Shown one piece after another: positions 43,666 through 51,768 of a stretch of DNA of 64,000 nucleotides. The DNA lies in contig JAHHQW010000004.1 in assembly GCA_020026195.1 (NCBI GenBank), forward strand, positions 1 through 64,000, written 5' to 3'. This DNA is from Prevotella sp. GTDB taxonomy: Bacteria; Bacteroidota; Bacteroidia; Bacteroidales; Bacteroidaceae. The translations under genes and the position numbers were made by a program. Position 1 is the first letter of the stretch. Each line of letters starts with the position of its first letter. Under the pieces are notes generated by a model, which saw only the letters and a list, made by a program, of their open reading frames with translations, had not been told where the DNA came from and ran no database searches.

Positions 43666-44568
43666 ATGAATGGAATCAGACAAAGAGTGCAGAAAAACAC
43701 TTGGAAGGAAATTAACGATTATGTAATGCTTACTGTAGCTTCGGCGTGCTATAGTTTAGGATGGGCATTCTTTATGTTACCTAATGAAATTGCTCCGGGT
43801 GGTATACCTGGTATTTCTTCTATTTTGAAATGGGCTGGAATTTTAGATCCTCAGTACACATTCTTCTTATTGAATACAATCTTGATGGCTTTTGCATTAA
43901 AGATTCTTGGTTGGAAGTTCTGTGCTAAAACAATCTGGGGTGTAGTTACACTGACATTATTCCTTGCATTGTTTCAGGATAAGGGTGCTGAAATGGGACT
44001 TCTGAAGGGACAGACATTTATGGCTGCCATCATTGGTTCGGCATTTACAGGTACAGGTGTAGGTCTTGCACTTGCTTCTGGCGGCAGTACAGGAGGATCA
44101 GATGTCGTAGCGGCAATGGTAAATAAGTATAAGAACATATCATTAGGTCGTCTGATACTATTTGTAGATATGATAATCATCACATCTTCTTATTTAGTAC
44201 TTAAGAACTGGGATAACGTTATCATGGGTTATGCAGGTCTTATTGTTGCATCATTCTCTGTAGACCAGGTAGTTAACTCTCGTCGTCGTTCAGTTCAGTT
44301 CTTTGTTATCTCAAAGGAATACAAGGAAATTGCACGACGTATTAACGAAGAGCCCAACAGAGGTTGTACACTTATTAAGGCACAGGGATTCTATACAGAT
44401 AAGGAAACAAACATGTTGTTTGTTCTTGCAAAACAGACAGAATCAAGCATGATTTTCCGTATAATCAATGAAGTTGATCCTAAGGCATTTGTATCACAGA
44501 GTGCTGTTATCGGTGTCTATGGCGAAGGCTTCGACAAGTTTAAAGTTAGCGGTAAGAAAAATAATTAA
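43666..44568 (+). CDS. YitT family membrane protein, array member 2
   Basis: 300 residues with the same layout: N-terminal membrane part with APGGIPGISSILKW and SGGSTGGSDVVAAMVNKYKN, then DUF2179 with SVQFFVISKEYKEIARRIN and NRGCTLIKAQGFYTDKETNM. It ends KAFVSQSAVIGVYGEGFDKFK. It differs from member 1 in the first loop (APGG instead of TTGG), a position facing the conserved core, so substrate or partner may differ. Spacing is 54 bp from member 1 and 5 bp to member 3. Confidence 0.87.
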   Translation: MNGIRQRVQKNTWKEINDYVMLTVASACYSLGWAFFMLPNEIAPGGIPGISSILKWAGILDPQYTFFLLNTILMAFALKILGWKFCAKTIWGVVTLTLFLALFQDKGAEMGLLKGQTFMAAIIGSAFTGTGVGLALASGGSTGGSDVVAAMVNKYKNISLGRLILFVDMIIITSSYLVLKNWDNVIMGYAGLIVASFSVDQVVNSRRRSVQFFVISKEYKEIARRINEEPNRGCTLIKAQGFYTDKETNMLFVLAKQTESSMIFRIINEVDPKAFVSQSAVIGVYGEGFDKFKVSGKKNN

Positions 44569-44573
44569 TATAA

Positions 44574-45524
44574 ATGAAGTCGGTAAATTTAAATTTAAAT
44601 TTAAAAGATGAGCTGCATGACTATATTATGATAGCCTTTGCCATGCTCATTGCATGTACAGGATGGGTTATCTTCCTGTTACCAAATCACATTACAACAG
44701 GCGGTGTCCCTGGTATTTCTTCAGTATTACTCTGGGGTTTAGGCATTGATGTCAAGATAACATATGTTGTTGTAAACACAACTCTGCTCATACTTGCATT
44801 AAGAATCCTTGGTCTTAAATTCTGTCTGAAGACTATATGGGCCGTTATAACATTTACATTCTTTACAGGTGTACTTCAGGAGTTTGACTTCACTGTAAAC
44901 GGACAGCCGTTCCTCGCAAGTCAGAAGTTCATGGCTGCCGTAGTAGGAGGTGCTTTCCTTGGTGCTGGTGTTGGATTAGGTCTTGCTTCTAACGGAAGTA
45001 CAGGTGGATCTGATGTTATCGCAGCAATGATTAATAAATATAAGGACGTATCTCTTGGCCGTCTTCTGCTCATGACAGATATTGGTGTCGTTACATTAGT
45101 ACGTACGGTACCTGGAATGACATGGGAAGATGTACTTTATGGTTACATTGTACTTGTTATGTCTGCAATCTGTGTAGACGGCGTCGTAAATGCTTCACGT
45201 CGTTCAGTACAGTTCGTCATCATTTCAGATCAGTACGAGCAGATAGCAGAAGCCATTTCTCAGAATATACGTCGTGGCGTAACAATTATCAACAGTCAGG
45301 GTTATTACACAGGAACACAGCTTAAAATGTTGTTCGTACTTGCACGTCAGACAGAAAGTACAAACATTTTCCGTCTTATAAAGATGATAGACCGCGATGC
45401 CTTTGTATCACAGAGTTCTGTAATTGGTGTTTATGGTAAGGGATTTGATAAATTCAAAGGTTCTGATAAAGAGAAAGTAGATAAAGCCATAAAGGATAGC
45501 GATGCTAAGGCAGTAAATGCTTAA
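44574..45524 (+). CDS. YitT family membrane protein, array member 3
   Basis: 316 residues. The membrane part carries TTGGVPGISSVLLWG and NGSTGGSDVIAAMINKYKDV; the DUF2179 domain has SVQFVIISDQYEQIAEAIS and RGVTIINSQGYYTGTQLKM. The RGC Cys found in the other two is Val here. It has an extra charged tail (KGSDKEKVDKAIKDSDAKAVNA) absent from its neighbours. It starts 5 bp after member 2 and is followed by the SDR gene after 22 bp. Confidence 0.87.
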   Translation: MKSVNLNLNLKDELHDYIMIAFAMLIACTGWVIFLLPNHITTGGVPGISSVLLWGLGIDVKITYVVVNTTLLILALRILGLKFCLKTIWAVITFTFFTGVLQEFDFTVNGQPFLASQKFMAAVVGGAFLGAGVGLGLASNGSTGGSDVIAAMINKYKDVSLGRLLLMTDIGVVTLVRTVPGMTWEDVLYGYIVLVMSAICVDGVVNASRRSVQFVIISDQYEQIAEAISQNIRRGVTIINSQGYYTGTQLKMLFVLARQTESTNIFRLIKMIDRDAFVSQSSVIGVYGKGFDKFKGSDKEKVDKAIKDSDAKAVNA

Positions 45525-45546
45525 GCCAGCTATATAAAAGACATCT

Positions 45547-46545
45547 ATGGGAAAAAAAATATTCATAACCGGTTCAACTGGTTTCATAGGCAGTTTTATT
45601 GTAGAAGAAGCGCTGCGTCAAGGTTATGAAGTTTGGGCTGCTGTACGAAAGAGCAGTTCCTTAAAATATTTATCCGATGAAAGAATTCACCTTCTTGAGG
45701 TGAATCTTTCAGACGGACAAATATTAAAAAAACAGTTAGCATCATTTGATTTCGATTACGTTGTACATGCTGCCGGCGTTACAAAGTGTCTGAATTCAAA
45801 TGATTTTTTTGTTGTCAATGTAGAAGGTACAAAGAATCTTGTTTCGGCTATATGTGATAACGGAATGCATATAAAAAAATTCGTTTACATAAGCAGTCTG
45901 AGTGTCTTTGGTCCTGTACGCGAGAAAATGCCTTATACAGACATTCTTGATACAGATACACCGCATCCGGACACTGCATACGGAAAGAGCAAACTTGAGG
46001 CTGAGAAATATCTTTCAACGCTTAAAGATTTTCCTTATGTGGTGCTTCGTCCTACAGGTGTATACGGGCCACGCGAGAAAGATTATTTCATGATGGCCAA
46101 AAGTATTAAGGAACATGTAGACTTTACGGTAGGATACCGTCCTCAGGTTCTTACGTTCGTTTATGTTAAGGATGTAGTACAGGCCGTTTTCAAGGCTATG
46201 GAAAAGGGTAGTACAGGTGCATCTTATTTCTTAAGTGATGGCAGTGAATACACATCGCGTAGTTTCAGCGACCTGATAAAGAAAGAATTAGGTGTAAGTC
46301 TGCTGTTCAGAATAAAGGCTCCTTTATGGTTTCTCAAGATAGTAACCACGGCAGGCGAGGGTATCGGTCACATAACAGGAAAGGTTTCTGCTCTTAACAA
46401 CGATAAATATAACATTATGAAGCAGCGTAACTGGCGCTGTGACATAACTCCTGCAATAAAGGAACTGGGTTATCATCCCGAATACAATTTGGAAAGGGGA
46501 GTGAAAGAAACCATCGAATGGTACAAAGAAAATAACTGGCTCTGA
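45547..46545 (+). CDS. NAD(P)-dependent epimerase/dehydratase (extended SDR)
   Basis: 332 residues with an N-terminal Rossmann motif TGSTGFIGSFIVEEAL (about 8-23), YISSLSVFGP carrying the catalytic Ser, and AYGKSKLEAEKYL carrying the YxxxK pair (about 145). The C-terminal half is substrate-specific (PTGVYGPRE; FTFVYVKDVVQAVFKAM-like). Sequence style is closer to 3-beta-HSD / dihydroflavonol-reductase-like members than to sugar epimerases. It lies 4 bp before a PAP2 gene, so a lipid substrate is plausible; a sphingoid or ceramide reductase is a hypothesis only. Confidence 0.8.
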   Translation: MGKKIFITGSTGFIGSFIVEEALRQGYEVWAAVRKSSSLKYLSDERIHLLEVNLSDGQILKKQLASFDFDYVVHAAGVTKCLNSNDFFVVNVEGTKNLVSAICDNGMHIKKFVYISSLSVFGPVREKMPYTDILDTDTPHPDTAYGKSKLEAEKYLSTLKDFPYVVLRPTGVYGPREKDYFMMAKSIKEHVDFTVGYRPQVLTFVYVKDVVQAVFKAMEKGSTGASYFLSDGSEYTSRSFSDLIKKELGVSLLFRIKAPLWFLKIVTTAGEGIGHITGKVSALNNDKYNIMKQRNWRCDITPAIKELGYHPEYNLERGVKETIEWYKENNWL

Positions 46546-46549
46546 CAAT

Positions 46550-47518
46550 ATGATAAAGTTTATAAAAGATCTTTTCAAGATAGAAAAATCACCTCGTAAG
46601 GGACTTCTTCCTTTAGAGTGGGTTGTTATCGGATATATAATATTTACTACAGTAGTATTACTTTTCACTGCAACAAAGAATCCTGATGTTCCCGAACTTA
46701 TATTCGGTCGTATTAAGATTCTGCTGATAACACTTGCTTTATGGATGGTGTACAGAATGATACCATGCCGTTTTATGACGTTTGTACGAATAATTGTACA
46801 GATGTCACTTTTAGGATGGTGGTATCCTGATACTTACGATATAAACCGCGTATTCCCGAATCTCGACCACATATTTGCACAGTGGGAGCAGGACGTATTC
46901 GGATGTCAGCCGGCACTGTTATTCTCGCAGTACATATCCAATGGAGTGTTCAGTGAGCTTATGGACATGGGATATGCATCTTATTATCCTATGATTGTGG
47001 GTGTTACACTGTTCTATTTCTTTTGCAGAAATAAAGATTTCGAGCGTGCTACATTCGTGATAATGGCTTCATTCTTTATATTCTATGTCATTTTCGTGTT
47101 AGTTCCAGTTACCGGACCACAGTTTTATTATCAGGCAGTAGGGTTGGATGACATTGCAAGAGGTATATTCCCCAATGTACACGATTACTTTTTTTCGCAT
47201 ACAGAATGTCTTGTGAGTCCAGGTTATCATGAAGGACTGTTCTACGGACTTGTGGAAGATGCCAAGAATGCAGGCGAACGTCCTACGGCAGCATTCCCAA
47301 GCAGTCATGTAGGAATATCAACAATACTTATGCTTCTGGCATACAAGACAAAGAATAAGAAGTTTGTCTTCATACTTCTTCCTTTCTATGTCCTGATGTT
47401 CTTTGCAACATTCTATATTCAGGCACATTATGCAATAGATGCCATAGCCGGAATATTTGCTGGTATAATTATATTCCTTATTACGTATAATGTATATTCA
47501 TTATTTAGTAAAAAATAG
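46550..47518 (+). CDS. PAP2-superfamily membrane phosphatase/phosphotransferase
   Basis: 322 residues with several hydrophobic segments and the C-terminal PAP2 catalytic motifs PTAAFPSSHVGIS and, about 45 residues later, AHYAIDAIAGI. The full SR-x6-HP first motif is not obvious. This form, with HYAID and SSHVG, is like the PAP2_3 subgroup that includes inositol phosphorylceramide synthases. The early segment EQDVFGCQPALLFSQY is also reminiscent of that group. Likely roles are lipid phosphatase or head-group transferase in the inner membrane. It is immediately downstream of the SDR gene. Confidence 0.78.
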   Translation: MIKFIKDLFKIEKSPRKGLLPLEWVVIGYIIFTTVVLLFTATKNPDVPELIFGRIKILLITLALWMVYRMIPCRFMTFVRIIVQMSLLGWWYPDTYDINRVFPNLDHIFAQWEQDVFGCQPALLFSQYISNGVFSELMDMGYASYYPMIVGVTLFYFFCRNKDFERATFVIMASFFIFYVIFVLVPVTGPQFYYQAVGLDDIARGIFPNVHDYFFSHTECLVSPGYHEGLFYGLVEDAKNAGERPTAAFPSSHVGISTILMLLAYKTKNKKFVFILLPFYVLMFFATFYIQAHYAIDAIAGIFAGIIIFLITYNVYSLFSKK

Positions 47519-47668
47519 AATTAATGTCAGAAATATTATGACGCATTGATGAGCATGATGAATTACCGAAATCTCGGTATTGATGTGTCACGAAAACCAT
47601 ATAGCGTCTGAGAATAATACTTCTGAGATATAAATAATAAGAAATCTATAGGAAATAAAATAAAGGAG

Positions 47669-47740
47669 TAGTCCCATTGAGAATCGAACTCAAATCTAAT
47701 CTTTAGGAGAGATTTATTCTATCCATTGAACTATGAGACC
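47669..47740 (-). tRNA. tRNA-Arg (anticodon CCT)
   Basis: 72-nt cloverleaf on the minus strand. The acceptor stem GGTCTCA pairs with TGGGACT (including two G-T pairs). The anticodon stem is AATCT / AGATT with loop CTCCTAA, giving anticodon CCT (plus-strand 47705-47707). The T-arm is TTGAG-TTCGATT-CTCAA and the discriminator base is A. The 3' CCA is not encoded. It would read AGG codons, and no other tRNA gene is near. Confidence 0.92.
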
Positions 47741-47776
47741 CCGATAATGCTTGTTAAAAGCACATGTTATCTGATG

Positions 47777-47807
47777 CAAAGATAATATAAAGTGTCGGAA
47801 TTACAAA
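47777..47807 (-). promoter_or_regulatory. Promoter for tRNA-Arg
   Basis: Minus strand: -33 TTTG (47804-47807), 19 bp, -7 TATCTTTG (47777-47784): exact two-box match about 37 bp before the tRNA 5' end. Confidence 0.8.
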
Positions 47808-47839
47808 ATAATAAGTTGGTTTAAATTTATCACAGATAC

Positions 47840-47883
47840 AATCTGCAGAACGACCCATAACGTCTTTTCTGCAGATTTTTTAT
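47840..47883 (+). terminator. Plus-strand terminator without a clear gene just upstream
   Basis: AATCTGCAGAA / TTCTGCAGATT 11-bp perfect stem with a T tract at 47876-47881. It is 320 bp beyond the PAP2 stop, on the far side of the antisense tRNA gene. It probably stops read-through from the YitT-SDR-PAP2 transcript before SulP. Confidence 0.7.
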
Positions 47884-48023
47884 TTGTATTAAGTGCTGTA
47901 TTAACGTAAAAATCGTTCGTTTCCAAGTATCATAACTTGTTTGTACATATAAAAATGTTACTATTATGTAATAATTTGTTATGATTCTTTAAAAAGTTAA
48001 TCGTTAAATACATATTTATTATA

Positions 48024-48031
48024 TACCTTTG
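48024..48031 (+). promoter_or_regulatory. -7 element for the SulP gene
   Basis: TACCTTTG, 60 bp before the SulP start; no good -33 box at the standard distance. Confidence 0.55.
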
Positions 48032-48090
48032 CACCTTCATTTTTCAAAAGGTTTAGTTTAATTTACTTAATTACAGGGTGTTTAGTTTAT

Positions 48091-49776
48091 ATGGACAAAT
48101 TTAGTTTTAAGCCAAGTTTGCTTAAGTCCCTTCGTTCTTACGACAAAAAGAAGTTTGCTGCCGATGCAATGGCAGGTTTAATTGTTGGTATCGTAGCCCT
48201 TCCGTTAGCGATAGCATTTGGTATAGCCTCAGGTGTATCGCCGGAGAAAGGTATCATAACAGCTGTCGTTGCAGGTTTCCTTATTTCTGTCTTTGGTGGC
48301 AGTAAGGTGCAGATTGGCGGTCCTACAGGTGCATTCATCGTTATTATATACGGAATCATCCAGCAGTTCGGACTTTCCGGACTTATGATAGCCACTATGC
48401 TTGCCGGAGTATTCCTTGTACTTTTAGGAATGTTCCGTCTTGGAACCATCATCAAGTTTATACCTTATCCTATTGTAGTAGGATTCACAAGCGGTATTGC
48501 AGTAACCATCTTTACAACACAGATAAAAGACCTCTTTGGTCTTACCATTGACGAACTGCCTGCCGACTTTATTTCAAAATGGGGTACATACTTTACACAT
48601 TTAGACACGATAGACTTACCGTCTACCATTATAGGTATTCTGAGTATCATTATAATAGCTCTTACTCCAAAGGTTTCTAAGAAGATTCCAGGTTCGCTCG
48701 TTGCTATTGTAGTTATGACACTTGCAGCCTATCTCTTAAATATATATGGCGGAATAACATCTATAAAGACCATCGGTTCGTTCTATCCCGACATCAAGGC
48801 ACAGATACCAGAGCTTACCGTTCCCGACATCACATGGGAACAGATGAAGCTCCTTTTCCCCACGGCACTTACAATAGCAGTGCTTGGCGCTATAGAATCG
48901 CTTCTTTCGGCTACTGTTGCCGATGGTGTGTGTGGCGACCATCATGACTCTAATCAGGAACTTATCGGTTTGGGAATTGCCAATTTCTGTACACCTCTGT
49001 TCGGAGGTATTCCTGCTACCGGAGCCATTGCGCGTACCATGACAAATATCAACAATGGTGGTAAAACGCCTGTTGCCGGTATTATTCATGCACTTACGCT
49101 TCTGCTTATCTTCCTTGTTCTTATGCCCCTTGCAGCTTACATCCCGATGGCATGTCTTGCCGGTGTTCTGGTAGTCGTGTCGTATAACATGAGCGGATGG
49201 AGAACATTCCGTGAGCTTATGAATAATCCCAAGAGCGATATTACAGTGCTGCTCATAACATTCTTCCTTACGGTGATATTCGACCTTACTATTGCCATCG
49301 AGGTCGGCATGGTGATTGCCTGTCTGTTGTTCATGCGCCGTATGGCAGAGACAACACAGATAAAGGTTATTGCTGATGAGATAGACCCGAACGATGAGAG
49401 CGACATGAAGTTCACAGAAGAGGAACATCTTATAATTCCAGATAACGTAGAAGTTTATGAGATTAACGGTCCGTATTTCTTTGGTATCGCCAATAAGTTC
49501 GAGGATCTTATGGCTGCAATGGACGACCATCCGAAGGTTCGTGTAATTCGTATGCGACGTGTTCCTTTCATCGATTCTACAGGTATTCATAACCTTCGTA
49601 CGCTGTGCGAGATGAGTCATCATGAAGGAACGCAGATTGTACTTTCGGGTGTTACTCCAAATGTATATGCGGTGCTCGAACATTCAGGATTCTGTAATCT
49701 GTTAGGTAAGGAATATATCTGTCCTAACATCAACGTGGCGCTCGACAGGGCTGCCGAGCTGGTTAAGAAGTTATAA
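48091..49776 (+). CDS. SulP family inorganic anion transporter with STAS domain
   Basis: 561 residues of the SLC26/SulP type. About the first 430 residues form the membrane domain, with MAGLIVGIVALPLAIAFGIASG and GPTGAFIVI, the paired half-helix region that binds the anion. A C-terminal STAS domain (about 445-555) has VRVIRMRRVPFIDSTGIHNL, the anti-sigma-antagonist-like DSTG loop. The substrate (sulfate, bicarbonate, a dicarboxylate or other) cannot be assigned by eye, and no carbonic anhydrase or sulfate gene adjoins it. It is monocistronic. Confidence 0.92.
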   Translation: MDKFSFKPSLLKSLRSYDKKKFAADAMAGLIVGIVALPLAIAFGIASGVSPEKGIITAVVAGFLISVFGGSKVQIGGPTGAFIVIIYGIIQQFGLSGLMIATMLAGVFLVLLGMFRLGTIIKFIPYPIVVGFTSGIAVTIFTTQIKDLFGLTIDELPADFISKWGTYFTHLDTIDLPSTIIGILSIIIIALTPKVSKKIPGSLVAIVVMTLAAYLLNIYGGITSIKTIGSFYPDIKAQIPELTVPDITWEQMKLLFPTALTIAVLGAIESLLSATVADGVCGDHHDSNQELIGLGIANFCTPLFGGIPATGAIARTMTNINNGGKTPVAGIIHALTLLLIFLVLMPLAAYIPMACLAGVLVVVSYNMSGWRTFRELMNNPKSDITVLLITFFLTVIFDLTIAIEVGMVIACLLFMRRMAETTQIKVIADEIDPNDESDMKFTEEEHLIIPDNVEVYEINGPYFFGIANKFEDLMAAMDDHPKVRVIRMRRVPFIDSTGIHNLRTLCEMSHHEGTQIVLSGVTPNVYAVLEHSGFCNLLGKEYICPNINVALDRAAELVKKL

Positions 49777-49786
49777 TCATTAATAT

Positions 49787-49825
49787 ACGGCTATGCAACA
49801 TAAATCAGTGCATAGCCGTTTTTTA
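49787..49825 (+). terminator. Terminator after the SulP gene
   Basis: 10-bp perfect stem ACGGCTATGC / GCATAGCCGT (49787-49796 / 49810-49819), then TTTTT. Confidence 0.85.
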
Positions 49826-49960
49826 TGCCCTTAAAATGCGTAATATGACGATTGTGTAAACTATATTAACGCGGTTTTTTGAATATTCTTAAACGAGAAT
49901 ATATTTGTCCGAAATAAGCAAAAGACAACACGCATATTTTTATATCCTTTTTCGGCAAAT

Positions 49961-49968
49961 TACCTTTG
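49961..49968 (+). promoter_or_regulatory. Possible promoter in the SulP-dprA spacer
   Basis: TACCTTTG -7 match with a TTTT in place of TTTG about 19 bp upstream. It faces a region without any long reading frame (only a 48-codon frame at 50032). Confidence 0.4.
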
Positions 49969-49986
49969 TGTTTGGCAGTACCGGCC

Positions 49987-50010
49987 TTGTAAACATACGT
50001 GTGTTTACAA
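49987..50010. promoter_or_regulatory. Palindromic operator-like site
   Basis: 9-bp perfect inverted repeat TTGTAAACA (49987-49995) / TGTTTACAA (50002-50010) around TACGTG. It starts 19 bp after the -7 element at 49961, so it overlaps the predicted start of transcription. It could be a repressor site or a short hairpin. Confidence 0.4.
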
Positions 50011-50031
50011 ACTTATACACGTGTGTTATTA

Positions 50032-50178
50032 ATGCAGTTATACGAGTGTCTGCTTAGTAAAGACACATATTTCTTATCATTAAAAATACTGTTCCGTAGA
50101 AAAAATGAAGTCTTTTACGTGAACAGCATGCTTCTGTCATTATATTTAAGCATGAACGATACTAAAAATTTGTATTAA
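50032..50178 (+). CDS. Candidate small protein (48 residues)
   Basis: ATG at 50032 to TAA at 50178, starting MQLYECLLSKDTYFLSL. A basic stretch (FRRKNE) and two hydrophobic patches are visible, with no recognisable family. Support is only positional: a promoter-like TACCTTTG and a palindrome lie just upstream, and the gap is otherwise empty. It may equally be a chance frame or part of a non-coding RNA. Confidence 0.2.
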   Translation: MQLYECLLSKDTYFLSLKILFRRKNEVFYVNSMLLSLYLSMNDTKNLY

Positions 50179-50242
50179 CGCATTTTTTAGAGAAAATGTG
50201 TTCTGTGATAAATACTTAACAAAAGCATCAATGTTGTTCGTT

Positions 50243-51373
50243 TTACTGTAGCAGATGATATATGCCGCCGGGAAGACTTTTAATGACTCCTTTAAGTTCA
50301 AGTTCGAACAAGAACGCATTAATCTTATTGAATGCAATTCCTGAGTTTATTGCAAGAAAATTTATCTGCTGGTCGTTATTCTTCCTAAGAGCATTTACAA
50401 TCTTCGTTTCATCCTCGTTAAGTTCGGGGAATAAAGAACGTTCTATTCCTTGTTCTCTTGCTTTCTGCAGTGCAATGTCTTCATCCCAGCACATCTGCTT
50501 TACGAAATCCTCTGCCGACGTAATCAGTGCGGCCTCGTTGCTTCGTATGGCATTGTTGCATCCTTCCGAATACACATCTCCGACACGTCCCGGAAAGGCA
50601 AAGACATCGCGATTGTAACTCTTTGATATTCCCGTGGTGAGCAGACCTCCGCCTTTAGCTGCCGATTCCACCAATATGCATGCATCTGATATTCCCGCTA
50701 CTATACGGTTTCGGCTTACAAAGTTACGCTTGTCAGCATTGGTACCGCTCATAAATTCAGTAAGCAGACCTCCGTGTTTAAGCATCTCCACAGCCGTGCT
50801 GCGGTGGCGCGGAGGGTAGAGGTAGTCAAGTCCGTGGGCAAGGATACCCACTGTGTCGAATCCATTTTCCAGGGCGCTGCGATGTGCACATATATCCACA
50901 CCGTAAGCCAGTCCGCTTACTATCAGCGTGTCGGGACACATCTGTTTCAGATCTCTTACGAAATTCCTTATAAGGTCCTGTCCGTATATGGTGCACCGGC
51001 GCGTACCTACAATATTTATTACACGTCGGCGGTTAAGGTCGGCAGAGCCTTTGTAATAAAGAATAAGCGGTGCGTCGCTGCACTCTTTCATTCGCTGCGG
51101 ATAACGCGCATCGCTTATGCTTAGAATTTCTATCTTATTCTTCGTGGCAAATTCCATTTCGGCTTCCACGCGTGGCCAGACCTCATCAATAGAGTTCAGA
51201 CCTCTTATAATCCTGTCAGAACAATAGGGCAGGGTGTCTTTGATGTTGTTTCTGTTTTCGATAATGTCGGTTGCCGAGCCGAAAGCTTCATAAAGTTCAT
51301 GCAGACCGGCGATGTTGTAAAAATTGACTCTTGTGAGAGCCATTGCGCACATTATCTCTTTCTCATTTGTCAT
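50243..51373 (-). CDS. dprA: DNA-processing protein DprA (Smf)
   Basis: Binds incoming single-stranded DNA and loads RecA during natural transformation; also conserved in species without known competence. 376 residues: an N-terminal SAM/HhH-like part, the Rossmann-like DprA core (about 105-300, with VGTRRCTIYGQDL, IVSGLAYGVDICAH and SRNRIVAGISDACILVESAAKGGGLLT), and a C-terminal winged-helix region ending in LELKGVIKSLPGGIYHLL. Its start overlaps the thioesterase stop by 4 bp, so it ends a coupled three-gene run (DUF2851, thioesterase, dprA). Confidence 0.94.
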   Translation of the reverse strand: MTNEKEIMCAMALTRVNFYNIAGLHELYEAFGSATDIIENRNNIKDTLPYCSDRIIRGLNSIDEVWPRVEAEMEFATKNKIEILSISDARYPQRMKECSDAPLILYYKGSADLNRRRVINIVGTRRCTIYGQDLIRNFVRDLKQMCPDTLIVSGLAYGVDICAHRSALENGFDTVGILAHGLDYLYPPRHRSTAVEMLKHGGLLTEFMSGTNADKRNFVSRNRIVAGISDACILVESAAKGGGLLTTGISKSYNRDVFAFPGRVGDVYSEGCNNAIRSNEAALITSAEDFVKQMCWDEDIALQKAREQGIERSLFPELNEDETKIVNALRKNNDQQINFLAINSGIAFNKINAFLFELELKGVIKSLPGGIYHLLQ

Positions 51374-51768
51374 TTTTCTCCGATTAAAGCCCTCGTGTAA
51401 TCCTCGCTGTCGCAGAGTTTACCATCCTGAAGGCATACCAGTGTTGTCTTACATCTGAAGCTCAGACGATTGTCAGATGCGCGGTATATGTCCTGATAGA
51501 AGATAAATTTGATACCTTCTTTTTCAACGTTCAGGCACGATATGAACTCGTCATCGCACTTCAGAGCTGTTTTAAACTGCATCTCCATACGAGCCACTAC
51601 GGCATCCACACCCTTGTTGTGCATATCGGCAAAGCTCAGGTTACGTTCCTTTAGGAACAGATGGCGTGTGTGTTCGGTGTAATGAAGATAATTGGCATTA
51701 TTAACTATACCTTCGATATCGCATTCGTAATCGCGCACTTCCATGCGTGCTTCAAACATGTAATTCAT
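51370..51768 (-). CDS. Acyl-CoA thioesterase (4HBT hotdog fold)
   Basis: 132 residues in one hotdog domain of the YbgC/FadM type. The N-terminal RDYECDIEGIVNNANYLHYTEHTRHLFL carries the catalytic-type Asp/Glu-His region (DxxGxVNNxxYxxY). It is predicted to hydrolyse acyl-CoA or acyl-ACP thioesters; chain length is unknown. It overlaps both neighbours by 4 bp, so translation is coupled with DUF2851 and dprA. Confidence 0.88.
   Translation of the reverse strand: MNYMFEARMEVRDYECDIEGIVNNANYLHYTEHTRHLFLKERNLSFADMHNKGVDAVVARMEMQFKTALKCDDEFISCLNVEKEGIKFIFYQDIYRASDNRLSFRCKTTLVCLQDGKLCDSEDYTRALIGEK

Noticed and set aside
48736..49683. Long minus-strand frame (315 codons) opposite the SulP gene
   Set aside because: Its composition (Cys- and His-rich, no motif) is that of an antisense shadow, and the plus-strand SulP domains are unambiguous.
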